From contig CAZGQM010000002.1 of assembly GCA_964528055.1 (NCBI GenBank), forward strand, positions 315,795-379,794: DNA of 64,000 bases, read 5' to 3'. Made by a program: the position numbers and the translations under genes. This document shows, piece by piece, positions 50,806-59,719 of the stretch. Positions within the stretch are counted from its first letter, which is position 1, and each line of letters opens with the position of its first letter. The notes beneath the pieces are model-generated. The model worked only from the letters and a program-made list of their open reading frames with translations, ran no database searches and had not been told where the DNA came from. The stretch is from Geoanaerobacter sp964528055. Lineage in GTDB: Bacteria; Desulfobacterota; Desulfuromonadia; Geobacterales; DSM-12255.

Positions 50806-51884
50806 CGACTCTGTCGCAAATTGCCGATAAGCTGTACGAAGGGGAGCGCCTTGGCGACGAAGATGCGCTGTTTCTCTTTAATTCCCCCGACCTGCTTGCA
50901 GTGGGGGAATTGGCGTCAATGGTCAATGAGAGAAAGAACGGCAAGCAGGTTTATTTTAATGTCAACAGACATATCAACCACACGAATATCTGTGTAAATC
51001 GCTGTAAGTTCTGTGCATTTTCCCGAACGCTCGATGAGCCCGGAGCTTATTGCTTCGATCTTGATGAGATACGGCTGCGCGCTGAACAGGCCGTAGCCCA
51101 GGGTGCTACAGAGATTCACATTGTCGGGGGTCTGCATCCCGACCTGCCGTTCGAGTTCTACACGGATATGCTGGCGACGGTTCGCGAGGTATCTTCGGCT
51201 CTTCATATCAAGGCATTCACGGCAGTTGAGATCGATTACCTTGCAAAACTGGCTCGCCTCTCAATTCCCTGCACCTTGCAACGCCTTAAGGAGGCCGGTC
51301 TCGGATCTCTTCCCGGCGGGGGTGCGGAGATCCTCTGCAAGGAGGTGCGTGACCGGCTCTGCCCGGAGAAGATAAGCGGCGAGCGCTGGCTAGACATTAT
51401 GGCTGAGGTTCACCGGGCAGGTCTGAAATCCAATGCCACCATGCTGTACGGTCATCTGGAGTCATACGCGGACCGGGTGGATCACATGCGGCGCCTGCGT
51501 GAGCTGCAGGATGAGACCGGCGGATTTCAGGTTTTCATCCCACTCTCCTTCCAGAAGGAGAACAACCCCCTTGGCCATCTGAAGAATCCGGAAAGCAGCG
51601 GAGTGGACGACCTGAAAACCCTGGCTGTTGCCAGGCTTTACCTGGACAATTTTGCCAATATCAAGGCCTACTGGGTGATGCTAGGCGAGAAAATTGCCCA
51701 GACCGCACTCTGTTTCGGAGTCAATGATCTTGACGGTACCGTGGTGGAGGAGAAGATAGGTCACGATGCCGGCGCTTCCTCTCCCCAGGCTATGGCGCGG
51801 GAAGATATCGTCAACATGATACGGAAGGCCGGGCGTGTGGCGGTGGAACGTGATACCCTTTACAACGAGTTGAGAACCTGCTGA
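50802..51884 (+). CDS. mqnE: Aminodeoxyfutalosine synthase
   Basis: A 360-residue radical SAM enzyme of the futalosine menaquinone pathway. The cluster motif CVNRCKFCAF (CxxxCxxC, near 64-71) binds the [4Fe-4S] centre. VGGLHPDLPFEFY, LPGGGAEIL and the C-terminal EEKIGHDAGA match MqnE more than MqnC. The ATG overlaps the ubiX stop (ATGA), and its own stop is followed at once by mqnC. Confidence 0.93.
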   Translation: MTTLSQIADKLYEGERLGDEDALFLFNSPDLLAVGELASMVNERKNGKQVYFNVNRHINHTNICVNRCKFCAFSRTLDEPGAYCFDLDEIRLRAEQAVAQGATEIHIVGGLHPDLPFEFYTDMLATVREVSSALHIKAFTAVEIDYLAKLARLSIPCTLQRLKEAGLGSLPGGGAEILCKEVRDRLCPEKISGERWLDIMAEVHRAGLKSNATMLYGHLESYADRVDHMRRLRELQDETGGFQVFIPLSFQKENNPLGHLKNPESSGVDDLKTLAVARLYLDNFANIKAYWVMLGEKIAQTALCFGVNDLDGTVVEEKIGHDAGASSPQAMAREDIVNMIRKAGRVAVERDTLYNELRTC

Positions 51885-52948
51885 TGCTGCAGAAAATTAT
51901 CGAAAAAGTTCACGCCTGCCGTTCCCTTGCTCGTTCCGAAGCCCTCTGGCTTCTGACCGATGCAGACCTGCTGAAGGTGGGGCGATTGGCGGATTCCGTC
52001 AGGAGGCGACTCCACCCGGATAACCTGGTTACTTTTGTGGTGGACCGCAATGTCAACTACACCAATGTCTGTGAGTCAAAGTGTAAATTCTGCGCCTTTT
52101 ATCGCGACCTGGAAGCGAGCGATGCGTATCTTCTCGCTGAAGGGGAGATTTTTGAAAAGATACAGGAACTGGTCGACTTAGGAGGCACCCAGCTCCTGAT
52201 GCAGGGGGGGCTTCACCCTCATCTGGGGATCGAGTTTTTCGAGAATCTGTTCCGTGAGATCAAGCTCCGCTTTCCGCACGTGCAGAATCACTCCCTGTCG
52301 CCGGCTGAGATAACGCACATAGCCCAGCTGTCGAAGCTATCTATTCATGAGACCCTTGCACGCCTCAAAGAAGCGGGTCTGGATTCCCTGCCTGGGGGAG
52401 GAGCTGAGATCCTGGTGGATCGTGTGAGGCAGGAGATATCTCCGAAAAAGATCGGCTGGGGGGGATGGGCAACGGTGATGAGAGAGGCTGCCGGGTTGGG
52501 GATGCCGACCACCGCTACCATGATGTTCGGGAGTACCGAAAGGCCGGAGGATATCGTGGAACATATCTTCAGGGTCCGGGAGCTTCAGGCTGAGGGGGGG
52601 ACTTTCACTGCATTCATCCCCTGGACCTTTCAGCCGGGGAACACGGAACTCGGCGGAAAGAGCGCCACAGGTGTTGAATACCTGCAGGTGCTGGCACTGT
52701 CACGCATCGTGCTGGATAATATACCGAACATACAGGCGAGTTGGGTGACACAGGGGGCGAAGATGGCTCAGGTGGCGCTCTTCTTCGGTGCAAATGACCT
52801 TGGTGGTACCATGCTTGAGGAAAATGTCGTGGCTGCAGCCGGGTGCAGTTTCCGTATGAGCATGGAAGAGATGATTGAACTTGTTCATGGTGCCGGTTTC
52901 AGATCGGCTCAGAGGACAACGTTGTATGACATGGTAAAAGAATTCTGA
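51884..52948 (+). CDS. mqnC: Cyclic dehypoxanthinylfutalosine synthase
   Basis: A 354-residue radical SAM enzyme, the later cyclisation step of the same pathway. CESKCKFCAFYR carries the three cluster cysteines; LMQGGLHPHLGIEFFENLF and MLEENVVAAAG are MqnC marks. It overlaps mqnE by one base (TGATG). With mqnE, ubiX, ubiA and ubiD it makes most of the late and some early steps; mqnA, mqnB and mqnD are not in the window. Confidence 0.93.
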   Translation: MLQKIIEKVHACRSLARSEALWLLTDADLLKVGRLADSVRRRLHPDNLVTFVVDRNVNYTNVCESKCKFCAFYRDLEASDAYLLAEGEIFEKIQELVDLGGTQLLMQGGLHPHLGIEFFENLFREIKLRFPHVQNHSLSPAEITHIAQLSKLSIHETLARLKEAGLDSLPGGGAEILVDRVRQEISPKKIGWGGWATVMREAAGLGMPTTATMMFGSTERPEDIVEHIFRVRELQAEGGTFTAFIPWTFQPGNTELGGKSATGVEYLQVLALSRIVLDNIPNIQASWVTQGAKMAQVALFFGANDLGGTMLEENVVAAAGCSFRMSMEEMIELVHGAGFRSAQRTTLYDMVKEF

Positions 52949-52972
52949 GGCTATACTGAAAGAAGCGGACCG

Positions 52973-54100
52973 ATGACAAACTTAGAAATTATTACCACTC
53001 CTGCTGCATTGCTTACCCTTGCGAATCGTCTGACCGGTGAGAGCATCCTTGCCTGCGATCTTGAGGCTGATTCCATGCATCACTACCGGGAACAGGTCTG
53101 TTTGCTGCAGATTTCCGTTCCAGGCGCTAACTTTCTGATCGATCCTCTCGCCTGTCCCGACCTTTCTCCCTTGGCATCGCTGTTTGCAGACCCGACGGTC
53201 CGCAAGGTGTTTCATGGGGCGGATTATGACGTTCGTTCCATGTACCGCGACTTCGGGATTGAAATCAACAATCTTTTTGACACGATGATTGCCTGCCAGT
53301 TTCTTGGCGAGGCTGAGGTGGGGCTGGCGGCTGCACTGAAAAAGCGATTTGGCGTTGAGCTGGATAAGCGTTTCCAGCAAGCGGACTGGAGCAGGCGTCC
53401 CATACCGGCAGATATGCTCGCTTACGCGGTGATGGACACAAGTCTCCTGACCCCTTTCTATCTTCAACTGGAGCAGGAGCTCAGAGAAAAAGGTCGCCTG
53501 GAGTGGGTACTGGAGGAGTGCGAAATCCTCTCGGGTGTGCGTACGGTTGAGCGTGGTGATGAGCCGCTATTTCTCCGCTTCAAGGGGGCATCCAAGCTGT
53601 CGCCTACTGCCTTGGCGGTACTGGAGGAGCTTTTGCGATTCCGGGATGCAGAGGCGGAGCGCCGCGATGTTCCCCCTTTCAAGGTATTAGGAACTGAAAC
53701 AATCAGAGAACTGGCAGAGCGTAAGCCTATTGCCGCTGCTGAACTGGGAGGGATAACCGGGTTTTCATCGCGTTTGGTGGAGCGCTATGGTCAGGCTGTA
53801 TTAGCAGCAGTGGCACGAGGTATGGCTACCAACCCCGCTGATTGTCCGCATTTTCCAAGTACCCCCCGTCCTAAGCGTTTGCCTAGCCAGGAGGTTAGTC
53901 TCAAAAGGTTAAAGGCCTGGCGGGAAGAGAAGTCGGGATCACTCGGTCTTGCGCCGGGCCTGTTGGCCAATAATGCGCTACTTGAATCGCTTGCGGAACA
54001 CGGTATTCAGAATGGGCAAGGCAATTCAAGTCCAAGCCTGAAAGAGTGGCAGCGTCGAACTTTTGGTGAAGAGCTAGCAATAATGCTAGGTTCCTGCTGA
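52973..54100 (+). CDS. rnd: Ribonuclease D
   Basis: A 375-residue 3'-5' exoribonuclease for tRNA and small RNA maturation. The DEDD exonuclease residues are in CDLEADSMHHYREQ, KVFHGADYDVRSMYRDFG and YAVMDTSLLTPFY. An HRDC domain follows (about 205-290, LSPTALAVLEELLRFRDAEAERRDVPPFKVL). The length is normal. It follows mqnC by 24 bases and could be read from the same transcript. Confidence 0.92.
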   Translation: MTNLEIITTPAALLTLANRLTGESILACDLEADSMHHYREQVCLLQISVPGANFLIDPLACPDLSPLASLFADPTVRKVFHGADYDVRSMYRDFGIEINNLFDTMIACQFLGEAEVGLAAALKKRFGVELDKRFQQADWSRRPIPADMLAYAVMDTSLLTPFYLQLEQELREKGRLEWVLEECEILSGVRTVERGDEPLFLRFKGASKLSPTALAVLEELLRFRDAEAERRDVPPFKVLGTETIRELAERKPIAAAELGGITGFSSRLVERYGQAVLAAVARGMATNPADCPHFPSTPRPKRLPSQEVSLKRLKAWREEKSGSLGLAPGLLANNALLESLAEHGIQNGQGNSSPSLKEWQRRTFGEELAIMLGSC

Positions 54101-54104
54101 CAAC

Positions 54105-54956
54105 TTACGATTGCAATTTCTTCTTGTCCAGGGTCTCGAGTTCGCCGAAAAGTGACTCCAGTTCATCATTGTCCAGTCGTTCAGGAGTTGTTGAAGCCTT
54201 TTCTGCCTCCTGGATCATGGCGGTTGTCTCGTCCGTCATCAGAAAATCACCTGGTTCCAAATCTCCGACGGCTGATGTCATGGGCACGGATTTTTGTTGA
54301 AGCTCTGCCTGCGTAATCTCTCCGAAAGGGTCAAATGGGTGTTCAGCATTTGACGCTGTTTCGAACACCGTCTCAGCTGTTTCCCCAAATGGGTTATCTG
54401 TGTCTGTCAAATCGGATGTAAAAGGGTCAGACTGTAACGAATCATCGAATGATAACTCTCCGAAGGGGGTTTCACCAGCAGCTGTCTGGGGTGACTGCTC
54501 ATAGGCATCCTGCGAGAAGGGGTCAGTCAGTTCCTCTGAAGGTTCCTTAAAAGAGAGCTCACCGAAGAGAGCATTGTCTGAAGGGAGAGCCTGAGCAGGT
54601 TCCTGAAGGGCAGGCGGATCTACCTCGAACGATAATGTGGAGGACGCAGGTGCCGGAACAGTGTCTCCCAGGTTCAGGTCGAACTCTTCATATATTGGAT
54701 CTGCCGGATTGCTGGTGGGTTGGACAACAGGGGGGTCCCACTGGAATGTCTCATCCGCAGTATTTGATCCGGACGGGGCCTGGTCAGGCGTTTTATCTGA
54801 AGATGGTTGAATGCCGGGGACGGTGACTGACAGGTCAGGGGCTAGGACCAACGGCCTCAATCCAAGAGAGTCTTTGAACGCATCCAATGCATTGCCGCAC
54901 TTCTTGCAACTGCTCAGGTACTCAAAGCTGTTGAATCCGCATTTGGGGCACTTCAT
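54105..54956 (-). CDS. Zinc-ribbon protein with acidic repeats, unknown
   Basis: A 283-residue protein. An N-terminal zinc ribbon (CPKCGFNSFEYLSSCKKCG, residues 3-21) is followed by a long acidic, proline- and serine-rich region with repeated FGELSF-type motifs (LFGELSFKEPSEE, PFGELSFDDSLQ, NPFGET, DPFGEI, LFGELETLDKKK). This pattern looks like a flexible scaffold that offers several short docking motifs. No enzymatic domain is visible. AGGAGAG precedes the ATG at 54956; a frame to 54980 is less likely. Confidence 0.72.
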   Translation of the reverse strand: MKCPKCGFNSFEYLSSCKKCGNALDAFKDSLGLRPLVLAPDLSVTVPGIQPSSDKTPDQAPSGSNTADETFQWDPPVVQPTSNPADPIYEEFDLNLGDTVPAPASSTLSFEVDPPALQEPAQALPSDNALFGELSFKEPSEELTDPFSQDAYEQSPQTAAGETPFGELSFDDSLQSDPFTSDLTDTDNPFGETAETVFETASNAEHPFDPFGEITQAELQQKSVPMTSAVGDLEPGDFLMTDETTAMIQEAEKASTTPERLDNDELESLFGELETLDKKKLQS

Positions 54957-55053
54957 GGAGAGCTCTCCTTTTATTTTCACAGCCAGGGCTTAGCTTCTTG
55001 TAGTTACCATTCTCATCGGCACTCCACCCAAAAGCTTTATATCTGGTCACAAC

Positions 55054-55794
55054 CTAACCCATGTCTCCCCACTGGTACTGCAGAATCGCCAGCATGGCAA
55101 GCCCGGCGGTTTCGGTCCTCAGTATCCTTGGCCCGAGGGATACGGGGAGGAATGCATGCGAGAGCGCCATAGCCAACTCTTCAGCGGTGAAACCGCCTTC
55201 TGGCCCGACCATGATGGCGACGCTGCCAGGCTCGCTGTATTCTGACAGGGCGTTTGTCAGGTGTTGCTTACGTTCCCGTTCATTTAAAAAAAATTTTACA
55301 GTTTGATTGGCGGCATGCAACACGCTAGATAGGTTTTCTGCAAGTGTGATGACCGGTATTGAGGTTCGCTCGGACTGGCGCGCTGCCTCGCTTGCTATTT
55401 TGCGCCAGCGGTCGAGGCGTTTTTCGGCTTGCTCCGGGGCTATTTTCATAATGGATCGAGCAGCAGGGAAGGCGATAATTGCACTTACACCCAGCTCGGT
55501 GGCCTTCTGAACGATCAGGTCGAATTTCTCTCCTTTAGGAAATCCCTGGATTAGGGTTATGTGCGGGGTTTGAATGGGGGATGGAGCCGACCGGGTCACA
55601 ACGATCTCCATGGTCAGACTGTTACTGTCAAGCGTCCGAATGGTAGAGGTGTACTCAGCCCCGGTTCCGTCGCACAGCAGAACCGTATTCCCAGGTTTGA
55701 GCCGAAGTACTCTGGCCATGTGTCGAAACAGTTCGCCTTCAATGATGACTGGCTGCTGCGCAATAACTTCGGGAGGTACGATAAAGCGTCGCAA
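55054..55794 (-). CDS. rsmE: 16S rRNA m3U1498 methyltransferase RsmE
   Basis: A 246-residue SPOUT methyltransferase acting on U1498 of 16S rRNA. The N-terminal PUA-like region (RRFIVPPE, then ELFRHMARVLRLKPGN) and the C-terminal knot (VGPEGGFTAEELAMAL and LGPRILRTETAGLAMLAIL) are intact. It starts with TTG just one base after the prmA stop, with GGGAG inside prmA; the two are coupled. Confidence 0.93.
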   Translation of the reverse strand: MRRFIVPPEVIAQQPVIIEGELFRHMARVLRLKPGNTVLLCDGTGAEYTSTIRTLDSNSLTMEIVVTRSAPSPIQTPHITLIQGFPKGEKFDLIVQKATELGVSAIIAFPAARSIMKIAPEQAEKRLDRWRKIASEAARQSERTSIPVITLAENLSSVLHAANQTVKFFLNERERKQHLTNALSEYSEPGSVAIMVGPEGGFTAEELAMALSHAFLPVSLGPRILRTETAGLAMLAILQYQWGDMG

Positions 55795-55795
55795 C

Positions 55796-56734
55796 CTAAG
55801 GCTCCCGACGGTATACCAGGCAGCTCCACTCTTCCTGATGGGTCGCCTCTTCCAGTCGGAGCCCGCAGGAGGTACAGGCTGCCATTACCCCTTGCTCGCG
55901 ATCGGTCAGTATTCCCGACAGGATCAGCAACCCACCTGGCAGGAGGTGAGCCGCGAGCTCGGGAGACATACGGATAAGATCTTCTGCCAGGATATTTGCG
56001 AGGACGATGGAGAAAGATCCATCAATATGGGATAGAGAGGTGGTCGATACATCAAGGTCGCTGGTCACACCGTTATTGGCCAGATTGTCGCTTGCTACCT
56101 GAACTGCTTCGCTGTCAATATCCACGGCAACAATACGTCCCGCCCCGAGCTTTCTTGCTGCTATGGCCAGAACCCCTGAGCCGGTCCCGACATCAAGCAC
56201 CTCTGGGGGGGGTGTAGTGGCCAATGATAACGGCGCAATGCCGTCGAAGATCCGCTCAAGGGCTTCCAGGCAGAGACGCGTGGTAGCGTGGGTGCCGGTG
56301 CCAAAGGCCATCCCTGGATCAATCTCTATGACGACCTGTTCTTCTGAAGCGGCAAATTCTTCCCACGATGGTTTAAGGACCAGTCGGCGGCCCAGTGGAG
56401 AAGTGTGGAAATGCTGTTTCCAGCTGGTGGCCCAATCTTCTTGTCTGACCATGGAGACGTTGGGCAGCTGTACGTCGAAACCGACATGCCCGGCGCAAAG
56501 GTTTGTGAGAAATTTGGTGACTTCTGAGAGGTGGTTTTCCAGTTCCGTTCCGGTGGAGAAGTAGGCACGGACGGTCAAGACCGGGGCTTCAGCAACGGTA
56601 TCCAGGGAAAAAGTATCCAGTGTCTGGTTGTCTATGCAGACCCCTCTGCCGGAAAGGTCTACGAGGAATTCGGCAAGCTGGTCGACAAGTTCTGCCGGGA
56701 CGATACAGGCCACTTCAGCCCATGCTTCCGTCAT
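55796..56734 (-). CDS. prmA: Ribosomal protein L11 methyltransferase
   Basis: A 312-residue SAM-dependent enzyme that trimethylates L11. The SAM motif LDVGTGSGVLAIAARKLGAGRIVAVDID lies near 172-200, and the post-motif GTHATTRLCLEALER block and VLANILAEDLIRM are family marks. The ATG at 56734 has AGGAGA upstream. It is the first gene of the prmA-rsmE pair, a common arrangement in Geobacter. Confidence 0.94.
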   Translation of the reverse strand: MTEAWAEVACIVPAELVDQLAEFLVDLSGRGVCIDNQTLDTFSLDTVAEAPVLTVRAYFSTGTELENHLSEVTKFLTNLCAGHVGFDVQLPNVSMVRQEDWATSWKQHFHTSPLGRRLVLKPSWEEFAASEEQVVIEIDPGMAFGTGTHATTRLCLEALERIFDGIAPLSLATTPPPEVLDVGTGSGVLAIAARKLGAGRIVAVDIDSEAVQVASDNLANNGVTSDLDVSTTSLSHIDGSFSIVLANILAEDLIRMSPELAAHLLPGGLLILSGILTDREQGVMAACTSCGLRLEEATHQEEWSCLVYRREP

Positions 56735-56794
56735 GGTGATTCTCCTTGGCGGCTAACCTATCAGAACGCAACAGTATTGGTCAATGAAAATCCC

Positions 56795-56823
56795 TTGACA
56801 AAGATAGGAATGGCGTGTACTTC
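56795..56823 (+). promoter_or_regulatory. Candidate promoter of the M20 hydrolase gene
   Basis: TTGACA (56795-56800), 17 bases and TACTTC (56818-56823); the -35 is perfect and the -10 weak. It would start transcription near 56830, leaving only a short leader before the GTG at 56844. Confidence 0.4.
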
Positions 56824-56843
56824 ATTAGAGAACATTCCTTAAC

Positions 56844-58025
56844 GTGAAGGCAGGCGCTGTGGATGCTGGTGAGTTGAAAAATGCCGTATGCAGGCTGATT
56901 GAGCGACGAAGCGAAGAGTTTGTCGCTATTGCCCATGCCCTCTACGAGCAGCCGGAGATCGGCCTCCAGGAGTTTCGCTCTGCAGCTCTGCTCTGCGAGT
57001 TTCTCCGCAATGAAGGCTTTACGGTAGAGACCGGTATAGCCGGACTTGAAACAGCATTTCGTGCAACAAGCGGTTCTGGCGGCCCTTCAATTGCCATACT
57101 GGCTGAGATGGATGCCTTGCCCGACCTGGGGCACGCATGTGGCCACAATATTATTGCTGCAGCCGCCATTGGTGCTGCCGTGGCTTTACGAAGCACGCTT
57201 CCTGAAGAGATCGCCCGGATAACGGTACTCGGTACCCCGGCCGAGGAGCTGGGGATTGGCAAGATCGAGCTGATCAACGCAGGTTGCTTCAGTAACATCG
57301 ATTTTGCCATGATGGTCCATCCATCTTCGCGTCGCTACGTGACCAAAGGTTACCTTGGACTTGCCAGGCTCCGCTTTATCTTCCATGGTCGGTCGGCGCA
57401 TGCCGCAGCATATCCTGAGGAAGGGGTAAATGCGCTTGACGGAGTTATTCAGACCTTTAATGCTATTAATGCACTAAGACAGCAGCTTTCGCAGGATGTC
57501 CGGGTTCATGGGATAATTACCGAAGGGGGTTTGGCACCAAATATCATTCCGGCGCGAGCTGCCTGCAGTTTTTATGTAAGGGCAGCAGATGCAGGAGCGG
57601 TGCTCTCTGTCAGAGACAGGGTTATTGCCTGTGCAGAAGGTGCGGCAACTGCAACTGCGTGCCGTCTGGAGGTCGAACAAGATCCGAGGATCCTTGCCCC
57701 ATTTCTCATGAATAGAGCCTTTGCAGACAGTTACGCCAGGCAGCTTGCTCTCTTGGGAATACCTGAGGACGATGTCCCTGTCGATCGCAACCGCGGTTCT
57801 TCTGACATCGGGAATGTCTCTCAGATTGTGCCTACCATTCATCCGCATGTGCCGATTGGAGCTGGCATCAATATCCACAGCAGTGCATTCGCTCAGGCAA
57901 CAGTTTCCCCGCAAGGGGATCGGGCGGTTCTTGAGGGAGCTATGGCGCTGGCAATGACTGCAATAGATCTTTCGATGGATGAGGGGTTGAGGGGTCAGAT
58001 ACTTGATGAGACAAAAAAATCTTGA
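56844..58025 (+). CDS. M20-family amidohydrolase/peptidase
   Basis: A 393-residue zinc-type hydrolase of the amidohydrolase/ACY1L2 group. The metal site is visible as MDALPDLGHACGHN (near 96-108), TPAEELGIGK (near 135) and MVHPSSRR; the inserted dimer domain starts at HGRSAHAAAYPEEGVNALDG. Substrate unknown; relatives cleave N-acyl amino acids or aminobenzoyl-glutamate. Start is a GTG at 56844 without a strong ribosome site. Confidence 0.83.
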   Translation: MKAGAVDAGELKNAVCRLIERRSEEFVAIAHALYEQPEIGLQEFRSAALLCEFLRNEGFTVETGIAGLETAFRATSGSGGPSIAILAEMDALPDLGHACGHNIIAAAAIGAAVALRSTLPEEIARITVLGTPAEELGIGKIELINAGCFSNIDFAMMVHPSSRRYVTKGYLGLARLRFIFHGRSAHAAAYPEEGVNALDGVIQTFNAINALRQQLSQDVRVHGIITEGGLAPNIIPARAACSFYVRAADAGAVLSVRDRVIACAEGAATATACRLEVEQDPRILAPFLMNRAFADSYARQLALLGIPEDDVPVDRNRGSSDIGNVSQIVPTIHPHVPIGAGINIHSSAFAQATVSPQGDRAVLEGAMALAMTAIDLSMDEGLRGQILDETKKS

Positions 58026-58070
58026 CAAAAAATTTGCCGAGTTTACAAACCATGTTATTGTTAATGAGAC

Positions 58071-58916
58071 ATGCTTATGATTGAGCCTGAAAACACCAAG
58101 ATAAGCCAGCACCTTTACCTGCTCTCAGATGCAACCGGCGAGACAGTTGAGCGAGTGGTCCGTGCAGCGCTTTCTCAGTTCCGGGGAGGGACAGAGACCA
58201 AACTGCATCGGTTGAGTAGCCTTCGGAGCCGTGCCGACATAGATCTTGCCCTCACCGGCCCTTTTGCAGTTCCGGGCTTGGTGATTTATACGCTTGTCAA
58301 CCCTGACCTGGCCGAGTACTTGCGGAGTGAGGTGGAACATCATGGGCTTGAAGCTCTTGACCTGATTAGTCCGCTTCTGTACAAGCTATCAGATTTTCTC
58401 GGGCGTGCACCTCGGGAAGAGCCGGGGTTGCTCCATCAGGTTGATACCGAGTATTTCAAGCGTGTGGAGGCAGTAAACTTCACCGTCAAACAGGATGATG
58501 GGCAGGAACTGCGTCATCTGTACCGTGCGGATATGGTCCTGGTGGGGGTTTCGCGAACATCCAAGACGCCGCTCTCAATCTACCTGGCCCACAAGGGATA
58601 CAAGGTAGCCAACGTCCCCCTTGTAAGAGGGATTGAACCACCTCACGAACTTTTTGAAATCGATCAGAAAAAGGTGGTAGGGCTTTTGATCGATGCGAAA
58701 CGGCTTGTGGAACTTCGTTCAGCGCGACTCAGGAACCTGCGGCAGAGCCCGCGTGCAAGTTATGCCGACTACGAGGTAATAGAAGATGAGCTCGAATGGT
58801 GCAAGAGGATCTATCGCACTAACCCCATGTGGCAGGTTATAGATGTTACAAACAAGTCTGTTGAAGAGTCTGCAGCAGAGATTCTGCGACGCCTGAACGA
58901 CGGAGTCGCATACTGA
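58071..58916 (+). CDS. ppsR: PEP synthase / pyruvate phosphate dikinase regulatory protein (DUF299)
   Basis: A 281-residue bifunctional kinase/phosphotransferase that switches pyruvate phosphate dikinase or PEP synthase on and off by ADP-dependent phosphorylation of a threonine. SDATGETVERVVRAALSQF at the start and the P-loop GVSRTSKTPLSIYLA (near 159-173) are the family marks, and KVANVPLVRGI is also typical. An ATG six bases later (58077) is an alternative start. Neither target enzyme lies in the window. Confidence 0.92.
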   Translation: MLMIEPENTKISQHLYLLSDATGETVERVVRAALSQFRGGTETKLHRLSSLRSRADIDLALTGPFAVPGLVIYTLVNPDLAEYLRSEVEHHGLEALDLISPLLYKLSDFLGRAPREEPGLLHQVDTEYFKRVEAVNFTVKQDDGQELRHLYRADMVLVGVSRTSKTPLSIYLAHKGYKVANVPLVRGIEPPHELFEIDQKKVVGLLIDAKRLVELRSARLRNLRQSPRASYADYEVIEDELEWCKRIYRTNPMWQVIDVTNKSVEESAAEILRRLNDGVAY

Positions 58917-59044
58917 TTCCGAGCTTTAGTACGTGAGAAGATGTGTCAACGTTTTTGTTCAGAAATCCTTTCGTTAGGCAAGTATCCTGTTTGTCAGGGT
59001 TTGATCGACCGGTTGCATATAAATACATATAGAGAGGTGGAGAC

Positions 59045-59719
59045 ATGAAAATTCTGGTGGTCGAAGACGAGAAAAAGGTATCCAGTTTCATCAAGCGCGG
59101 TCTTGAGGAGGAGAAATACGAAGTCGATGCTGCATATGACGGCGAGGAGGGCCTGAGAATGGCCATGGAGAAGCCGTACGAAGTGATCATCCTCGACTGG
59201 ATGCTTCCCAAGATGGACGGTTTGAGCGTACTTAAGGAGCTGCGGAATCAAAAGAGAGCAATTCCCGTTCTGATGCTGACTGCCAAGGACACGGTTGAGG
59301 ATATTGTGGCCGGTCTCGATTCGGGTTCTGACGATTATCTGACAAAGCCGTTTGCCTTTGCAGAACTGCTGGCCAGGGTGCGTGCACTGCTCAGGCGAAG
59401 TGAAATGGACCGTGGTGCCGAACTTCGGTTTGCCGATCTCAGAATCGACCCAGTAACCCATAAGGTCTGGAGAGGAATCAAGGAGATTGATCTGACCGCA
59501 AAAGAGTACGCTCTGCTTGAGTATTTCATGCGGAACCCTAACCAGGTGCTGACCAGGACGATGATTGCCGATCATGTCTGGGACTACACGTTTGACAGCT
59601 TCACTAACATCATAGATGTCTACGTGAACTACCTACGCAAGAAGATCGACCGCGATGCCGACAAGAAGCTAATTCACACAGTTCGGGGGGTAGGTTACAT
59701 TCTGAAAGAGGAGGATTGA
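59045..59719 (+). CDS. OmpR-family response regulator
   Basis: A 224-residue regulator: a receiver domain (ILVVEDEKKVSSF; phosphorylated Asp in IILDWMLPKMDGL near residue 51; DYLTKPFAFAELLAR) and an OmpR/PhoB winged helix (about 125-222, ending DKKLIHTVRGVGYILKEE). All phosphorylation residues are present. AGGTGGAG precedes the ATG. It overlaps nothing but is followed by the kinase without a gap. Confidence 0.95.
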   Translation: MKILVVEDEKKVSSFIKRGLEEEKYEVDAAYDGEEGLRMAMEKPYEVIILDWMLPKMDGLSVLKELRNQKRAIPVLMLTAKDTVEDIVAGLDSGSDDYLTKPFAFAELLARVRALLRRSEMDRGAELRFADLRIDPVTHKVWRGIKEIDLTAKEYALLEYFMRNPNQVLTRTMIADHVWDYTFDSFTNIIDVYVNYLRKKIDRDADKKLIHTVRGVGYILKEED

